Shown here piece after piece: positions 26,171-34,974 of a stretch of 64,000 nt of DNA. Position 1 is the first letter of the stretch. Every line of letters starts with the position of its first letter. The stretch is taken from contig NZ_BCQP01000069.1 in the NCBI RefSeq assembly GCF_001552135.1, positions 1 to 64,000 of the forward strand, written 5' to 3'. The translations under genes and the position numbers were made by a program. The notes beneath the pieces are model-generated. The model was not told the origin of the DNA. It was given only the letters and a program-made list of their open reading frames with translations, and searched no databases. Source of the DNA: Actinomadura chibensis NBRC 106107 (lineage in GTDB: Bacteria; Actinomycetota; Actinomycetes; Streptosporangiales; Streptosporangiaceae).

Positions 26171-27112
26171 ATGACCGGTGCCATCGTTCCGGGGCTGCCC
26201 GCGCCAGGGCGTTGCCTCGTCATGGGCGTGGTCAACGTGACCCCCGATTCGTTCTCTGACGGCGGTGCCTGGTTCGACCCCGAAAAGGCCGTCCGGCATG
26301 GGCTCGACCTCGTCGCCGAGGGCGCCGACATCGTTGACGTGGGCGGCGAGTCCACGCGTCCTGGGGCGCAGCGTGTGTCGCAGGACGAAGAACTGCGCCG
26401 GGTCATCCCGGTCATAGAGGCGCTTACCGCCGAGAACGTTCCGGTCAGCGTCGACACCATGCGCGCCGACGTGGCCGAGGCCGCCCTTGGCGCCGGGGCC
26501 AGGCTGGTGAACGACGTCAGCGGCGGGCTCGCCGACCCCGAAATGCCGCGGGTCGTCGGCGCCGCGGGCGTTCCGTACGTCGTGATGCATTGGCGCGGTC
26601 ACAGCCACGACATGCAGACCCGTACCATCTACGCGGACGTGGTGGGCGAGGTACGCGACGAACTGCTCCGCAGGGTCGACGCGGTAGTGAACGAGGGCGT
26701 CGACCCGTCGATGATCGTGCTCGACCCGGGGCTCGGTTTTGCCAAGAGCCCCACGGCCGGGCACAACTGGTCGCTGCTGGCCCATCTGGACGCGTTCACT
26801 GGTACGGGGTATCCCGTCCTGGTGGGTGCCTCCCGCAAGAACTTCCTCACGAGGCTGCTCGCCGAGCCGGACGGGACGCGGCGTCCCTTCCTCGAATGCG
26901 ATGACGCCACCGTGGCGGTCACGTCCCTGGTCGCGGCGGCGGGGGCGTGGTGTGTGCGGGTCCACCGCGTCCGCCCCAACGCGGACGCCGTTCGGGTGGC
27001 GGCCGCGTTCCGTGCGGCGCGCCCTTCAGGGGACGCGTCTCCCGCCGACGAACAGAGCCCAGGACGCACCGCGGCCGGCGGCCGCGCCGACGACGGGAGC
27101 CGCCGTCCATGA
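26171..27112 (+). CDS. folP: dihydropteroate synthase
   Basis: A 313-residue TIM-barrel enzyme condensing dihydropterin pyrophosphate with p-aminobenzoate; it is the sulfonamide target. Signatures are MGVVNVTPDSFSDGG, GADIVDVGGESTRPGA, VSVDTMRADVAEAALGAGA, LVNDVSGGL, and the C-terminal LVGASRKNFL. About 30 extra Pro/Arg/Gly-rich residues follow the barrel at the C terminus. ATG 26171 begins just after a GGTTGAGTC leader. Its stop overlaps the start of the NTF2-like gene (ATGA), opening a chain of five tightly coupled genes. Confidence 0.96.
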   Translation: MTGAIVPGLPAPGRCLVMGVVNVTPDSFSDGGAWFDPEKAVRHGLDLVAEGADIVDVGGESTRPGAQRVSQDEELRRVIPVIEALTAENVPVSVDTMRADVAEAALGAGARLVNDVSGGLADPEMPRVVGAAGVPYVVMHWRGHSHDMQTRTIYADVVGEVRDELLRRVDAVVNEGVDPSMIVLDPGLGFAKSPTAGHNWSLLAHLDAFTGTGYPVLVGASRKNFLTRLLAEPDGTRRPFLECDDATVAVTSLVAAAGAWCVRVHRVRPNADAVRVAAAFRAARPSGDASPADEQSPGRTAAGGRADDGSRRP

Positions 27113-27546
27113 GCCGTGCCGTGAACCGCGCCGACGTGGACGAGGTCCACGCCGAGTTCTACGCCGCGTTCGAGGCCGGTGACTTCGACCGAATGTCCGA
27201 CGTGTGGGCCGACGGCGAATACGCGCGCGGAGTCTCCTGCGTGCACCCCGGCTGGACGATGCTGCGCGGACGCGAAGAGGTGCTGCGCTCCTGGGCGCTC
27301 ATCATGGCCAACACGACCTACATCCAGTTCGTGCTGACCGACATCGAGACAGACGTCTACGGCGATCACGCCGTGGTCACCTGCAAGGAGAACATCCTCA
27401 CCGCGGACGAGGACACCGAGGCCGGGTTCCTCGCAGGAGGAAGCATCGTGGCCACGAACGTGTTCGTACGGGCGGAGGGGGAATGGCGGCTCCTTCTCCA
27501 CCACGGATCTCCCGTCCTCAACGTCGTGGATGCAGAGGAAGAATGA
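27109..27546 (+). CDS. NTF2-like (SnoaL-fold) protein embedded in the folate operon
   Basis: A 145-residue protein with the nuclear transport factor 2 / SnoaL-like cone fold: an N-terminal helix (VDEVHAEFYAAFEAGDFDRM), then VWADGEYARGVSCVHPGWTM, a GREEVLRSWALIMANT helix, and strands ending WRLLLHHGSPVL. This YybH/calcium-calmodulin-kinase-II-association-like group often lacks known activity. Its start overlaps the folP stop and its stop overlaps the folB start (ATGA both times), so translation is coupled to folate synthesis. A pocket that binds or processes a pterin intermediate is possible, for instance the missing dihydroneopterin triphosphate dephosphorylation step, but that is speculation. 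Confidence 0.88.
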   Translation: MSRAVNRADVDEVHAEFYAAFEAGDFDRMSDVWADGEYARGVSCVHPGWTMLRGREEVLRSWALIMANTTYIQFVLTDIETDVYGDHAVVTCKENILTADEDTEAGFLAGGSIVATNVFVRAEGEWRLLLHHGSPVLNVVDAEEE

Positions 27547-27908
27547 CTCTCGACCGCATCGAGCTGCGCGGTCTGCGCGCGCGCGGACGGCATGGCGTGC
27601 TGCCCGCCGAACGTGAGCTGGGGCAGGAGTTCGTCGTGGACGCCGTCCTCGGGCTCGACACCCGCCCCGCCGCCGCCGGGGACGACCTGTCCCGTACCGT
27701 CGATTACGGAACGCTCGCTGGTCGGCTGGTCGCCGTCGTGGAGGGGGAGCCCGTCAACCTCCTCGAAACGCTGGCCGACCGGCTGGCGAAGATATGTCTG
27801 GAAGACAGGGCGGTGACGGAGGTCGAGATCACCGTCCACAAGCCGAGCGCCCCGGTCCCGCACCCCTTCACGGATGTGGCCGTGAAGATCAGGAGGAGTC
27901 GCCCATGA
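27543..27908 (+). CDS. folB: dihydroneopterin aldolase
   Basis: A 121-residue enzyme of the tunnelling T-fold that converts dihydroneopterin to 6-hydroxymethyl-dihydropterin. Diagnostic residues are RIELRGLRARGRHGVLPAER (family GxHGVxxxER), a VDYGTLAGRL segment, NLLETLADRLAKICL with the conserved ET-LA helix, and ITVHKPSAPVPHPFTDV. Size is normal. Its start and stop overlap its neighbours by four bases (ATGA), so it is translationally coupled between the NTF2-like gene and folK. Confidence 0.96.
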   Translation: MTLDRIELRGLRARGRHGVLPAERELGQEFVVDAVLGLDTRPAAAGDDLSRTVDYGTLAGRLVAVVEGEPVNLLETLADRLAKICLEDRAVTEVEITVHKPSAPVPHPFTDVAVKIRRSRP

Positions 27909-28492
27909 CAGCGTCCGACCGCATGCCCGACCGCACCGCCACCGGCGGCCACATGCTGGTCGAGCACCGGGTCGTGTTCTCGATCGGCAGCAATCTCGGA
28001 GACCGCCTGGACAACATCCAGGAGGCGGTGGACGCGCTGTTCGACGCACCCGGGCTGAACTACGTGGCGTTCTCCCCGGTCTACGAGACCGCCCCCTATG
28101 CGCCGCCCGGCGAGACGATCCCCGAGCAGGGCGACTTCCTCAACATCGTGCTCGTGGCGGACACCCGGCTCCCACCGGAGAACCTGCTGGAGCGAGTACT
28201 GAACATCGAGACGTCGATGCGGCGGGAGCGCAAGGTCCGCTGGGGTCCGCGCACCCTCGACATCGACATCGTCGTCTTCGGTGACATCTCGTCCGACGAC
28301 CCTGATCTGACGCTCCCGCACCCGCGCGCGCACGAGCGCGCGTTCGTCCTCGTGCCGTGGGCCGACATCGAGCCGGACGTGCTCCTCCCCGGCCACGGCC
28401 GCGTCGGTGACCTCGCCCAGGCGAAACAGGCCGAGGGCGGTCCTTCGGCCTGCCGTCGCCGGGAGGACCTGGCCCTGCAGCAGCCTGCATGA
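27905..28492 (+). CDS. folK: 6-hydroxymethyl-7,8-dihydropterin pyrophosphokinase
   Basis: A 195-residue kinase that transfers pyrophosphate from ATP to hydroxymethyl-dihydropterin, making the FolP substrate. Family signatures are FSIGSNLGDRLDNIQEAV near residue 26, VYETAPYAPP, QGDFLNIVLVADT, and the HPPK signature VRWGPRTLDIDIVVFGD followed by LTLPHPRAHERAFVLVPW. About 20 variable residues precede the core. The start at ATG 27905 overlaps folB and the stop overlaps the DUF3180 start. The order folP, NTF2-like, folB, folK covers the last steps of dihydropteroate synthesis in one message. Confidence 0.96.
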   Translation: MTASDRMPDRTATGGHMLVEHRVVFSIGSNLGDRLDNIQEAVDALFDAPGLNYVAFSPVYETAPYAPPGETIPEQGDFLNIVLVADTRLPPENLLERVLNIETSMRRERKVRWGPRTLDIDIVVFGDISSDDPDLTLPHPRAHERAFVLVPWADIEPDVLLPGHGRVGDLAQAKQAEGGPSACRRREDLALQQPA

Positions 28493-28998
28493 AACCGTCC
28501 CGCCCGCTCTTCCTCGTCGCCCTCGTGGTCGTCATCACGGTGATCACCTGGGCGGTGATGCGTTCCGCGTACGTGTCGCTGCCGCCGCTCCCCTGGACGG
28601 CCGTCCCGACGCTGCTGCTGCTGGCCCTCGGCGAGGGTTTCACCGGGCTGAACGTCCTGCGCCGTATCCGCCGCAAGCCCGACAGGGGGCGCGGACAGGA
28701 CGCGACCCGCAAGCCGGCGCCCAAACCCCTGGATCCGATGGCGGTCGCCAGGCTCGCCGCTCTAGGCAAAGCCAGCGCCCACGCCGCCGCGGTCATCGCC
28801 GGTGTGTTCGCGGGGTTCGCCGCCAGCCTCGTCGCATCGCTCGACAAGCCGACCCCCCGCCACGACTTCTTCGTCAGCGGCGGCACGTTCCTCGCCGCCG
28901 CCGTCCTGGTCGCCGCCGCGTTCTTCTTGGAGTACGCCTGCCGCGTGCCCAAGGATCCGGACGAGGAACGGCGCGACCACGGCGTCTCGCGCGCCTGA
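28489..28998 (+). CDS. DUF3180 membrane protein
   Basis: A 169-residue membrane protein of the actinobacterial DUF3180 family. Four hydrophobic segments are visible at about 7-28, 36-58, 95-117 and 128-148, with a basic cytosolic loop (RRIRRKPDRGRGQ) between the second and third. There are no catalytic motifs. The start overlaps the folK stop (ATGA). The same gene follows folK in mycobacteria and Streptomyces, so its tie to folate genes is conserved, but no function is known. It is the last gene of the operon; nuoD converges from the other strand 38 bases later. Confidence 0.9.
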   Translation: MKPSRPLFLVALVVVITVITWAVMRSAYVSLPPLPWTAVPTLLLLALGEGFTGLNVLRRIRRKPDRGRGQDATRKPAPKPLDPMAVARLAALGKASAHAAAVIAGVFAGFAASLVASLDKPTPRHDFFVSGGTFLAAAVLVAAAFFLEYACRVPKDPDEERRDHGVSRA

Positions 28999-29036
28999 GC
29001 CTTGCTTGTTCGTTCTTCGCTTCGGGGTGATGTCGG

Positions 29037-30185
29037 TTACTTGTCGATGTCGCCCACGACGAAGAACATCGAGCCGAGGATCGCGATCATGTCGGCGACC
29101 AGGTTGCCCGGCAGCAGTTCCGTCAGGACCTGGATGTTGTTGAACGACGCGGACCGCAGTTTCATGCGCCACGGCGTCTTCTCACCGTGCGACACGAGGT
29201 AGTAGCCGTTGATGCCTAGGGGGTTCTCCGTCCAGGCATAGGTGTGGCCCTCCGGAACCTTCAGGACCTTCGGGAGCCGTTGGTTGATGGGGCCCGGTGG
29301 GAGTTCGGCCAACCGGTCGAGGCAGGCATCGGCGAGGTCCAGTGACGCGTGTACCTGGTCTAGGAGGCACTCGAACCGGGCCAGGCAGTCGCCTTCCGTC
29401 CGCGTGACCACACGGACGTCGAGATCGCCGTAGGCGAGGTAGGGCTCGTCCCGGCGGAGGTCGAAGTCCACTCCGGACGCGCGCGCGATAGGCCCGGACA
29501 CGCCGTACTGAAGAATCTGCTCCTGCGTCAGGACCCCGACGCCCCTTGTGCGGGCACGGAAGATCTCGTTGCCCATGATGAGGTCGTCGATGTCACCCAT
29601 GCGGGCACGCACCTCGGAGACTGTGCTCCGCGCGCGCGCCGTCCAACCGGCGGGAAGCTCCTCTTTCAGCCCGCCGACCCGGTTGAACATGTAATGCATA
29701 CGTCCACCGGAGATCTCCTCCATCACCCGTTGCAACGCCTCCCGCTCACGGAATGCGTAGAAGATGGGCGTGATGGCCCCGACCTCCAGCGGGTACGAGC
29801 CGAGGAACATCAGATGGTTGAGGACGCGGTTCAGCTCTGCCAGAAGCGTCCTCGTCCAGACGGCGCGCACGGGGACTTCCATGCCGAGCATCCGTTCGAC
29901 GGCGAGGACCACGCCGAGCTCACTGGAGAACGCGGACAACCAGTCGTGCCGGTTCGCCAACACGATGATCTGCCGGAAGTCGCGGACCTCGAACAGCTTC
30001 TCCGCGCCCCGATGCATATAGCCGACGATGGGTTCCGCCGCCGAGATGCGTTCGCCGTCCAGGGTCAGCCTCAACCGGAGCACACCGTGCGTGGACGGAT
30101 GTTGGGGGCCGATGTTCAGGGTCATGTCCTCGGTGGCGAGCTCCTTGGCGCCCGCACCGATACCGACGATGCGTTCGGTCGTCAT
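29037..30185 (-). CDS. nuoD: orphan NADH-quinone oxidoreductase subunit D (49-kDa subunit)
   Basis: A 382-residue homologue of NuoD/NDUFS2, the subunit that with NuoB forms the quinone pocket of respiratory complex I. It shows MTLNIGPQHPSTHGVLRL, EPIVGYMHRGAEKLFE, NRHDWLSAFSSELGVVLAVE (in two pieces) and the C-terminal PLGINGYYLVSHGEKTPWRMKLRSAS and LGSMFFVVGDIDK. ATG 30185 is chosen because homologues begin about there. No other nuo gene lies nearby; solitary nuoD copies are known in actinomycetes beside the main operon. A MidA-type methyltransferase, whose mitochondrial homologue methylates NDUFS2, lies 5 kb away. Confidence 0.95.
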   Translation of the reverse strand: MTTERIVGIGAGAKELATEDMTLNIGPQHPSTHGVLRLRLTLDGERISAAEPIVGYMHRGAEKLFEVRDFRQIIVLANRHDWLSAFSSELGVVLAVERMLGMEVPVRAVWTRTLLAELNRVLNHLMFLGSYPLEVGAITPIFYAFREREALQRVMEEISGGRMHYMFNRVGGLKEELPAGWTARARSTVSEVRARMGDIDDLIMGNEIFRARTRGVGVLTQEQILQYGVSGPIARASGVDFDLRRDEPYLAYGDLDVRVVTRTEGDCLARFECLLDQVHASLDLADACLDRLAELPPGPINQRLPKVLKVPEGHTYAWTENPLGINGYYLVSHGEKTPWRMKLRSASFNNIQVLTELLPGNLVADMIAILGSMFFVVGDIDK

Positions 30186-30264
30186 GGTCGCGTTTCCGCC
30201 ACTCGGGTCATCGCCACATGGTCGCATGGCGAGCGGTACTCGTTTTCCGGTTGACTATGGCCCG

Positions 30265-31044
30265 ATGAATTCGAGCCAAGGCGAACCGCCCTACGAGCAC
30301 GCCGCCGACCCTGGAGCCCAGGACGCGGCGTATCCGCCCCCGCCGTCGGGGCCGGGGCAGGGCGGTCGCCCACCTGGCCCGTACGGTCACGGCCAGCCCG
30401 GCCAGCCCCAGTCCGGCCAGCCCCAGTCAGGCCAGGGCCCGGCCGACCAGGGCTCTGGCCAGGGGCCAGTCGGTCAGGGGTCGGCCGGTCAAGGGCAGGT
30501 ATCGGCACATTATCCGGCGAACCCGCATCCTTCCGGAGGGCCCGTCTATCAGGCGGACCAGGCTTTCGCGGCGGGTGGTGGCCTGCAGTGGTCGCGCGTC
30601 TCCAAGCGGCATGCCTGGCAGAGGTTGCTCACCGCTGTGCTGTGGGCGGTGCCGATCGGGGGTGTGGGCGGGTTCATTGTGTGGCGGAACGGCGGTGTGG
30701 TTCCGGCCGCCATGTGGGTCGCGGCCGTGGCGCTGGGCGTCGTCCTCACGTGGGTGGTGGCCGAGCTTGACCGCCGTGCCTACGGATACGCCGAACGTGC
30801 GGACGACCTCATCGTGACCCATGGGGTCCTGGTGAAGCGGCTCATTGTCGTGCCCTACGGACGGATGCAGTTCGTGGACGTCACAGCGGGGCTGCTGGAG
30901 CGGTGGATGGGGGTCGCCACCGTCCGGATGCACACGGCGGCCGCGGCGACGGACGCCACCATCCCCGGGTTGCGCGCCTGGGAGGCCGCCCAGTTGCGGG
31001 ACCGCCTCGCCCAGAAGGGCGAAGAGCGGAGCATGGGGCTATGA
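30265..31044 (+). CDS. PH-domain (bPH2/DUF304) membrane protein with Pro/Gln/Gly-rich N terminus
   Basis: A 259-residue protein. Residues 1-105 are disordered Pro/Gly/Gln repeats (GQPGQPQSGQPQSGQ). Two membrane helices follow at about 123-142 (LLTAVLWAVPIGGVGGFIVW) and 148-168. One bacterial PH-like domain lies at about 175-250 (DDLIVTHGVLVKRLIVVPYGRMQFVDVTAG in pieces, ERWMGVATVRMHTAA), the YdbS-type fold. ATG 30265 is in frame with a long open frame but is the first start past the divergent nuoD promoter region. It overlaps the next PH gene by four bases (ATGA); together they resemble the YdbS/YdbT pair. Function is unknown. Confidence 0.88.
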   Translation: MNSSQGEPPYEHAADPGAQDAAYPPPPSGPGQGGRPPGPYGHGQPGQPQSGQPQSGQGPADQGSGQGPVGQGSAGQGQVSAHYPANPHPSGGPVYQADQAFAAGGGLQWSRVSKRHAWQRLLTAVLWAVPIGGVGGFIVWRNGGVVPAAMWVAAVALGVVLTWVVAELDRRAYGYAERADDLIVTHGVLVKRLIVVPYGRMQFVDVTAGLLERWMGVATVRMHTAAAATDATIPGLRAWEAAQLRDRLAQKGEERSMGL

Positions 31045-32567
31045 ACGGCCCTAACGGACCCTACGGGCCGCCTGGACCACCTGGACCACATGGACCGCCT
31101 GGGCCGTATGGACGGCCGGGGCAACCGGGGCCCTATGGTCGTCCGGGGCCGCCCTATGGTCCGCGTCCTCCGTATGGGCCTCAGCCTGGCCCGCCTCCAG
31201 GTCCGCCCTATGGGCCGCCTCAGCCTCCGTATGCGGGCTACCGTCCGCCGATCCGGTTCTCCGAGGGAACGCACAGGCTGCACTGGGCGACGGCCCCGCT
31301 GCGCGCGTTCATTTTCCTCATCGTCTACTTCGTCCTGCTCGGCTTTCCTTTGCTGCTGACCCAGACAGGGGACGGCATCACCCTGGACCTCACTCCAGAA
31401 GTGATTGGCCGATTCGTCATCGTGACCGTCCCGATGGGGTTCGTTGCTGTTGGGACGGGTCTTTGGACGTGGCTCGCTCTACGTTTCCGTATTGACGGTG
31501 ACGATCTCGTTGTCGAGACTGGGCTCCTACGTAAGAACAAGCGCCGCATTCCGTTGTCGCGCATTCAGGCCATCGATCTCGTCCGTCCGCTTGTGACACG
31601 CATCTTCGCCCTTGCAGAGGTGCGTGTGGAGTTGGCAGGGGGTGAGCACAGCGAGATCGCGCTCCGCTATCTGGGGCGTCACTCCGCGCAGCAACTGCGT
31701 GCCGAACTCCTGGCCCGCGCCGCCGGGCTCCCCGGACACACGCCCGAGGCGCCCGAGCGGCATGTATGGCGGGTGCCGTTCGGGAGTCTGCTCGCGTCCC
31801 TCATTCTGCGCCTGCCCGTCCTCGGCACGGTTCTGCTGTTCTTCGCCTCCGTGCTGTTCCTCGTGATGTACGCAGAGGGCGGCATCTTGGCCGTCACCAT
31901 TCCTGTTCTGCTCGGGCTCATCCGCGCCGTGGTCGCGCCGTTGGTGATGTACGCCAACTTCACGGTCGCCATGTCACCGGACGGGATACGCCTGCGATAC
32001 GGGCTCCTGGAGACCCGGATGCAGACGCTGCCTCCGGGGCGCGTCCAGGCCGTCAGCATCGTCGAGCCTTCGATCTGGCGGAGCCTGGGCTGGGCCCGTG
32101 TCGAGGTCACCGTCGCCGGTTACGCGGGTGAGCGGCAGGCCCTGTCCTCGACCTTGCTGCCTGTCGCGCCTCGCCACGTCGCGATGCACCTTGTCTCGCA
32201 GGTGTTTCCGGGGACGCAAGTCGACGCGGTCCCGCTGGTGCCTGCCTCGTCCAGGGCCGTGGCGATCGATCGTGCGGACGGCGCGGGCACCGACGATGTC
32301 GTGTTCGTGACCCGCCACGGCTGGCCGTGCCGACGCACCGACGTGATCGCCCACGCGCGCGCGCAGAGCGTTCGCCTCACCGCGAACCCCTTCCAGCGCC
32401 TTCTCGGGTTGGCCACCGTCCATGTCGACGCGCCACCCGGGCCTGTCCAGGTCACGGCGACCGACCGCGAGCTGGGCGAGGCGCGCGCCATCGTCGAATC
32501 GACGGCGCGCCGGGCCCAGGCCGCCCGCCGGGCGGGGGGCGGAGACCCGACCCGCTGGGCCCGCTGA
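31041..32567 (+). CDS. PH-domain (bPH2/DUF304) membrane protein, YdbT-like
   Basis: A 508-residue membrane protein. The first 75 residues are Pro/Gly/Tyr repeats (PYGPPGPPGPHGPPGPYG). Two membrane helices at about 95-115 and 130-150 precede a first PH-like domain (LRFRIDGDDLVVETGLLRKN, RRIPLSRIQAIDLVRPL). A second helix pair (about 250-300) precedes another (MSPDGIRLRYGLLETRMQTL, PPGRVQAVSIVEPSIWRSLGW in pieces), and a third partial copy ends the protein. This is the multi-copy YdbT arrangement. It is coupled to the shorter PH protein upstream by an ATGA overlap. Both probably form a membrane complex; no substrate is known. Confidence 0.88.
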   Translation: MNGPNGPYGPPGPPGPHGPPGPYGRPGQPGPYGRPGPPYGPRPPYGPQPGPPPGPPYGPPQPPYAGYRPPIRFSEGTHRLHWATAPLRAFIFLIVYFVLLGFPLLLTQTGDGITLDLTPEVIGRFVIVTVPMGFVAVGTGLWTWLALRFRIDGDDLVVETGLLRKNKRRIPLSRIQAIDLVRPLVTRIFALAEVRVELAGGEHSEIALRYLGRHSAQQLRAELLARAAGLPGHTPEAPERHVWRVPFGSLLASLILRLPVLGTVLLFFASVLFLVMYAEGGILAVTIPVLLGLIRAVVAPLVMYANFTVAMSPDGIRLRYGLLETRMQTLPPGRVQAVSIVEPSIWRSLGWARVEVTVAGYAGERQALSSTLLPVAPRHVAMHLVSQVFPGTQVDAVPLVPASSRAVAIDRADGAGTDDVVFVTRHGWPCRRTDVIAHARAQSVRLTANPFQRLLGLATVHVDAPPGPVQVTATDRELGEARAIVESTARRAQAARRAGGGDPTRWAR

Positions 32568-32570
32568 CGG

Positions 32571-32579
32571 TTATCCACA
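32571..32579 (+). other. perfect DnaA-box-like TTATCCACA after PH-domain gene
   Basis: TTATCCACA lies four bases after the stop of the PH-domain gene, same strand and same placement as the copies at 19582 and 62098. Confidence 0.6.
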
Positions 32580-32976
32580 GAATCACGTTCTACTTCCGGG
32601 CTGCTGCGCGCCCGGTCACCATGGATTCAGGTCGGCCCGCTGCTGGGGGGACGGTGGGCCGACCGCCCGAACGACACCGAGCCCGAAGGAGGCGTGTCAT
32701 AGAGAACCGTTCTAGTCATCCGAATGGGGCCTGTTCGGTGATCAGCGCTGCTTCACCTGTCGCGGCCCGCCTGCGGGCTACGTGCGGGCCAGGGCCAATG
32801 CGGTCGACAGCACTCACCGTGCAATTCGGCGCTGCTCACAACCAGTGAGTACATAGCCGACGGTGTTCTGCCTACAGCCCGTCCAGGCACGTCATTGTTG
32901 CGGATTGTCCACCGGATGATGGTTGGAGGTGGTTGGGCGGTGGGCTGATTCGCCGGATGCGAATATCGTCGGAGAC
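32580..32976. other. gap before cytochrome P450 gene
   Basis: No gene is supported in these roughly 400 bases. Short frames give no recognisable protein. The segment 32885-32930 is comparatively AT-rich and is the likely place for the P450 promoter, but no convincing -35/-10 pair stands out. Confidence 0.4.
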
Positions 32977-34185
32977 ATGAGCGAGTTGGTCTATGACCCC
33001 TGGTCTCCTGACTTCGTCGCAGACCCGTATCCGGTGTTCGAGCGGCTCCGCACCGAGCGTCCCGTGTTCTTCGACGAGGCCACCGGACAATGGGTGATCA
33101 GCCGGTACGAGGACGTGAACGCGCTGCTGCGGGACCGGCGCCTCGGACGGACGTACCTCCACATCGCGAGCCATGAGGAGTTCGGCCAGGAACCGGAGGC
33201 GGACTTCCTCAAGCCGTTCTGGGACCTCGTCCGCGCCGGGATGCTGGACCTCGAGCCGCCCACCCACACGCGCCTGCGACGCCTGGTGTCCAAGGCGTTC
33301 ACGGCCCGCATGGTGGAGGGACTCCGGCCGACGATCCAGCGGCTCGCCGGGGAGCTGGCCGGGGCACTGGCGGACAAGGGCGGCGGCGACCTGCTCGCCG
33401 AGGTCGCCGAGCCGCTGCCGGTGAACGTGATCGCCGAAATGCTCGGGGTGCCGGTGGAGGAGCGGCATCTGCTGCGCCCATGGTCCGCCGACATCTGCGG
33501 CATGTACGAGCTCAACCCGCCAGAGGAGGTGCAGCACACCGCCGTCCGCGCCGCCGTGGAGTTCTCCGACTACCTGCGCGACCTCGCCCGCACGCGACGG
33601 AACGAGCCGCGCGACGACCTCATCAGCGCTCTGGCCCAGGTGATGGACGATGGCGACCGGCTCTCCGAGGACGAGCTGATCGGCACCTGCGTCCTGCTCC
33701 TGAACGCGGGCCACGAGGCCACCGTCAACGCGACCGGCAATAGCTGGTGGGCGCTGTTCCGGAATCCGGCGGAGCTCGAACGGCTTCGGGCCGACTCCTC
33801 ACTCGTCCCGACGGCCGTTGAGGAACTGCTCCGCTACGACACCCCGGCGCCGATGTTCGAGCGCTGGGTGTTGGAGGACATCACCGTCGGCGGAGTCGAC
33901 ATTCCCCGCGGGGCTGAGGTGGCGTTGCAGTTCGCGTCGGCCAACCGCGATCCGGAGGTGTTCGCCGAACCCGACCGTCTCGACCTCTCGCGCGAGCCGA
34001 ACCCGCACATCACGTTCGGGCTCGGCATCCACTACTGCCTGGGCGCACCGCTGGCCCGCATCGAACTGGCGGAGTCGTTCGCGGCCCTCCTACGCGCAGC
34101 CCCCGACCTCCGCCTCTCCACCGAACCGAAATGGAAGCCCGGTTTCGTCCTACGCGGCCTAGAGGCCCTCTACGTAGAACGCTGA
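32977..34185 (+). CDS. cytochrome P450
   Basis: A 402-residue soluble bacterial class I P450. The I-helix oxygen-activation motif is AGHEAT in LLLNAGHEATVNATGNSWW. The K-helix E-x-x-R is in VEELLRYDTPAPM. The haem loop FGLGIHYCLGAPLARIE places the ligand at Cys354. The C-helix has PTHTRLRRLVSKAF, read here as H-x-x-x-R. ATG 32977 follows GGAGAC. No ferredoxin or ferredoxin reductase lies beside it and there is no biosynthetic cluster, so substrate and redox partner are unknown. A repeat field follows directly. Confidence 0.95.
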   Translation: MSELVYDPWSPDFVADPYPVFERLRTERPVFFDEATGQWVISRYEDVNALLRDRRLGRTYLHIASHEEFGQEPEADFLKPFWDLVRAGMLDLEPPTHTRLRRLVSKAFTARMVEGLRPTIQRLAGELAGALADKGGGDLLAEVAEPLPVNVIAEMLGVPVEERHLLRPWSADICGMYELNPPEEVQHTAVRAAVEFSDYLRDLARTRRNEPRDDLISALAQVMDDGDRLSEDELIGTCVLLLNAGHEATVNATGNSWWALFRNPAELERLRADSSLVPTAVEELLRYDTPAPMFERWVLEDITVGGVDIPRGAEVALQFASANRDPEVFAEPDRLDLSREPNPHITFGLGIHYCLGAPLARIELAESFAALLRAAPDLRLSTEPKWKPGFVLRGLEALYVER

Positions 34186-34199
34186 CCCCGCCGCCCACC

Positions 34200-34860
34200 A
34201 ACTAGACCCCGCCCCGTCCCCTGCACGCCTCCCCGGCGCGCGCCCCTGGCATGGGTCCAGTTGCGCGTCCCGGCGTGCGTCCAGGCGCGCGCTGGCCGCC
34301 TACTTCTATGTGCAGGCCCGCTCGGCGCCCATCGATCCTCCTCCACGGGGGGCTGGCATGGACGCGGTCCCCGGCTTGCGCGTCTCCTTGGCGTGCGCGC
34401 GTTCCTGGCGCGCGTCCCAACGTGCGTCCCCTGGCGCGTGTCCCGGCCGGGCGCGTGTCCGGGGCGTGCGTCCCCGGCATGCGCGTGTCCCGCCTGCGGC
34501 GTCCTAGGCGTGTGCGTGTCCCGGGCGTGCGCACCGGGCGTGCGCCCCCGGCGTGTGTCCCCGGGCGTGTGTCCCCGGGCGTGTGTCCCCGGGCGTGTGT
34601 CCCCGGCATGCGCGTGTCCCGCCTGCGTCTTGGGCGTGTGCGTGTCCCGGGCGTGCGTCCCCGGCGTGCGCGTGTCCCGCGTGCGTGCTGGGCGTGTGCG
34701 TGTCCCGGGCGTGCGCCCCGCGCGTGTGTCCCCGGGCGTGTGTCCCTGGCGTGCGCCTGTCCCGCGTGCATTCCTGGCGTGCGCGTGTTCCGGGCGCCCT
34801 TCCTGAGCGTGTGTCCCTGGCGTGTGTCCCTGGGAGTGCGTCTCGCCGCGGGTGTCTTCC
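34200..34860. repeat. low-complexity GT/CG-rich tandem repeat field
   Basis: After the P450 stop about 790 bases hold no gene. From 34200 to 34860 the sequence is built from variants of GCGTGTGTCCCCGGGC and GCGCGTGTCCCGCCTGC. An almost perfect run of GTGTCCCCGGGCGT units of 16 bp lies around 34550-34605, with longer, mixed units before and after. Frames stay open on both strands and translate to Cys/Arg/Val or His/Thr/Arg repeats. Mixed GTGCGTGT and CCCGGG tracts make Z-DNA or hairpins possible. It is unrelated in unit to the array at 7990-8570. Confidence 0.75.
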
Positions 34861-34974
34861 TGCGTGCCCATTTTCTCTGGGGGCGCCTGCTGGGTTTGGG
34901 CGTTCAGCTTTGGGTGTGTCCGCTTGTGCCTGGTGTGGTGGAGGAGCGGCCGGGGGTTGCTGGGAGGGCGGGTG

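Noticed and set aside
32977..34185. P450 as part of a natural-product cluster
   Set aside because: No PKS, NRPS, terpene or tailoring genes nearby; the neighbours are housekeeping or membrane proteins.
34200..34860. CRISPR array
   Set aside because: Units are short, directly abutting and variable, with no unique spacers and no cas genes.
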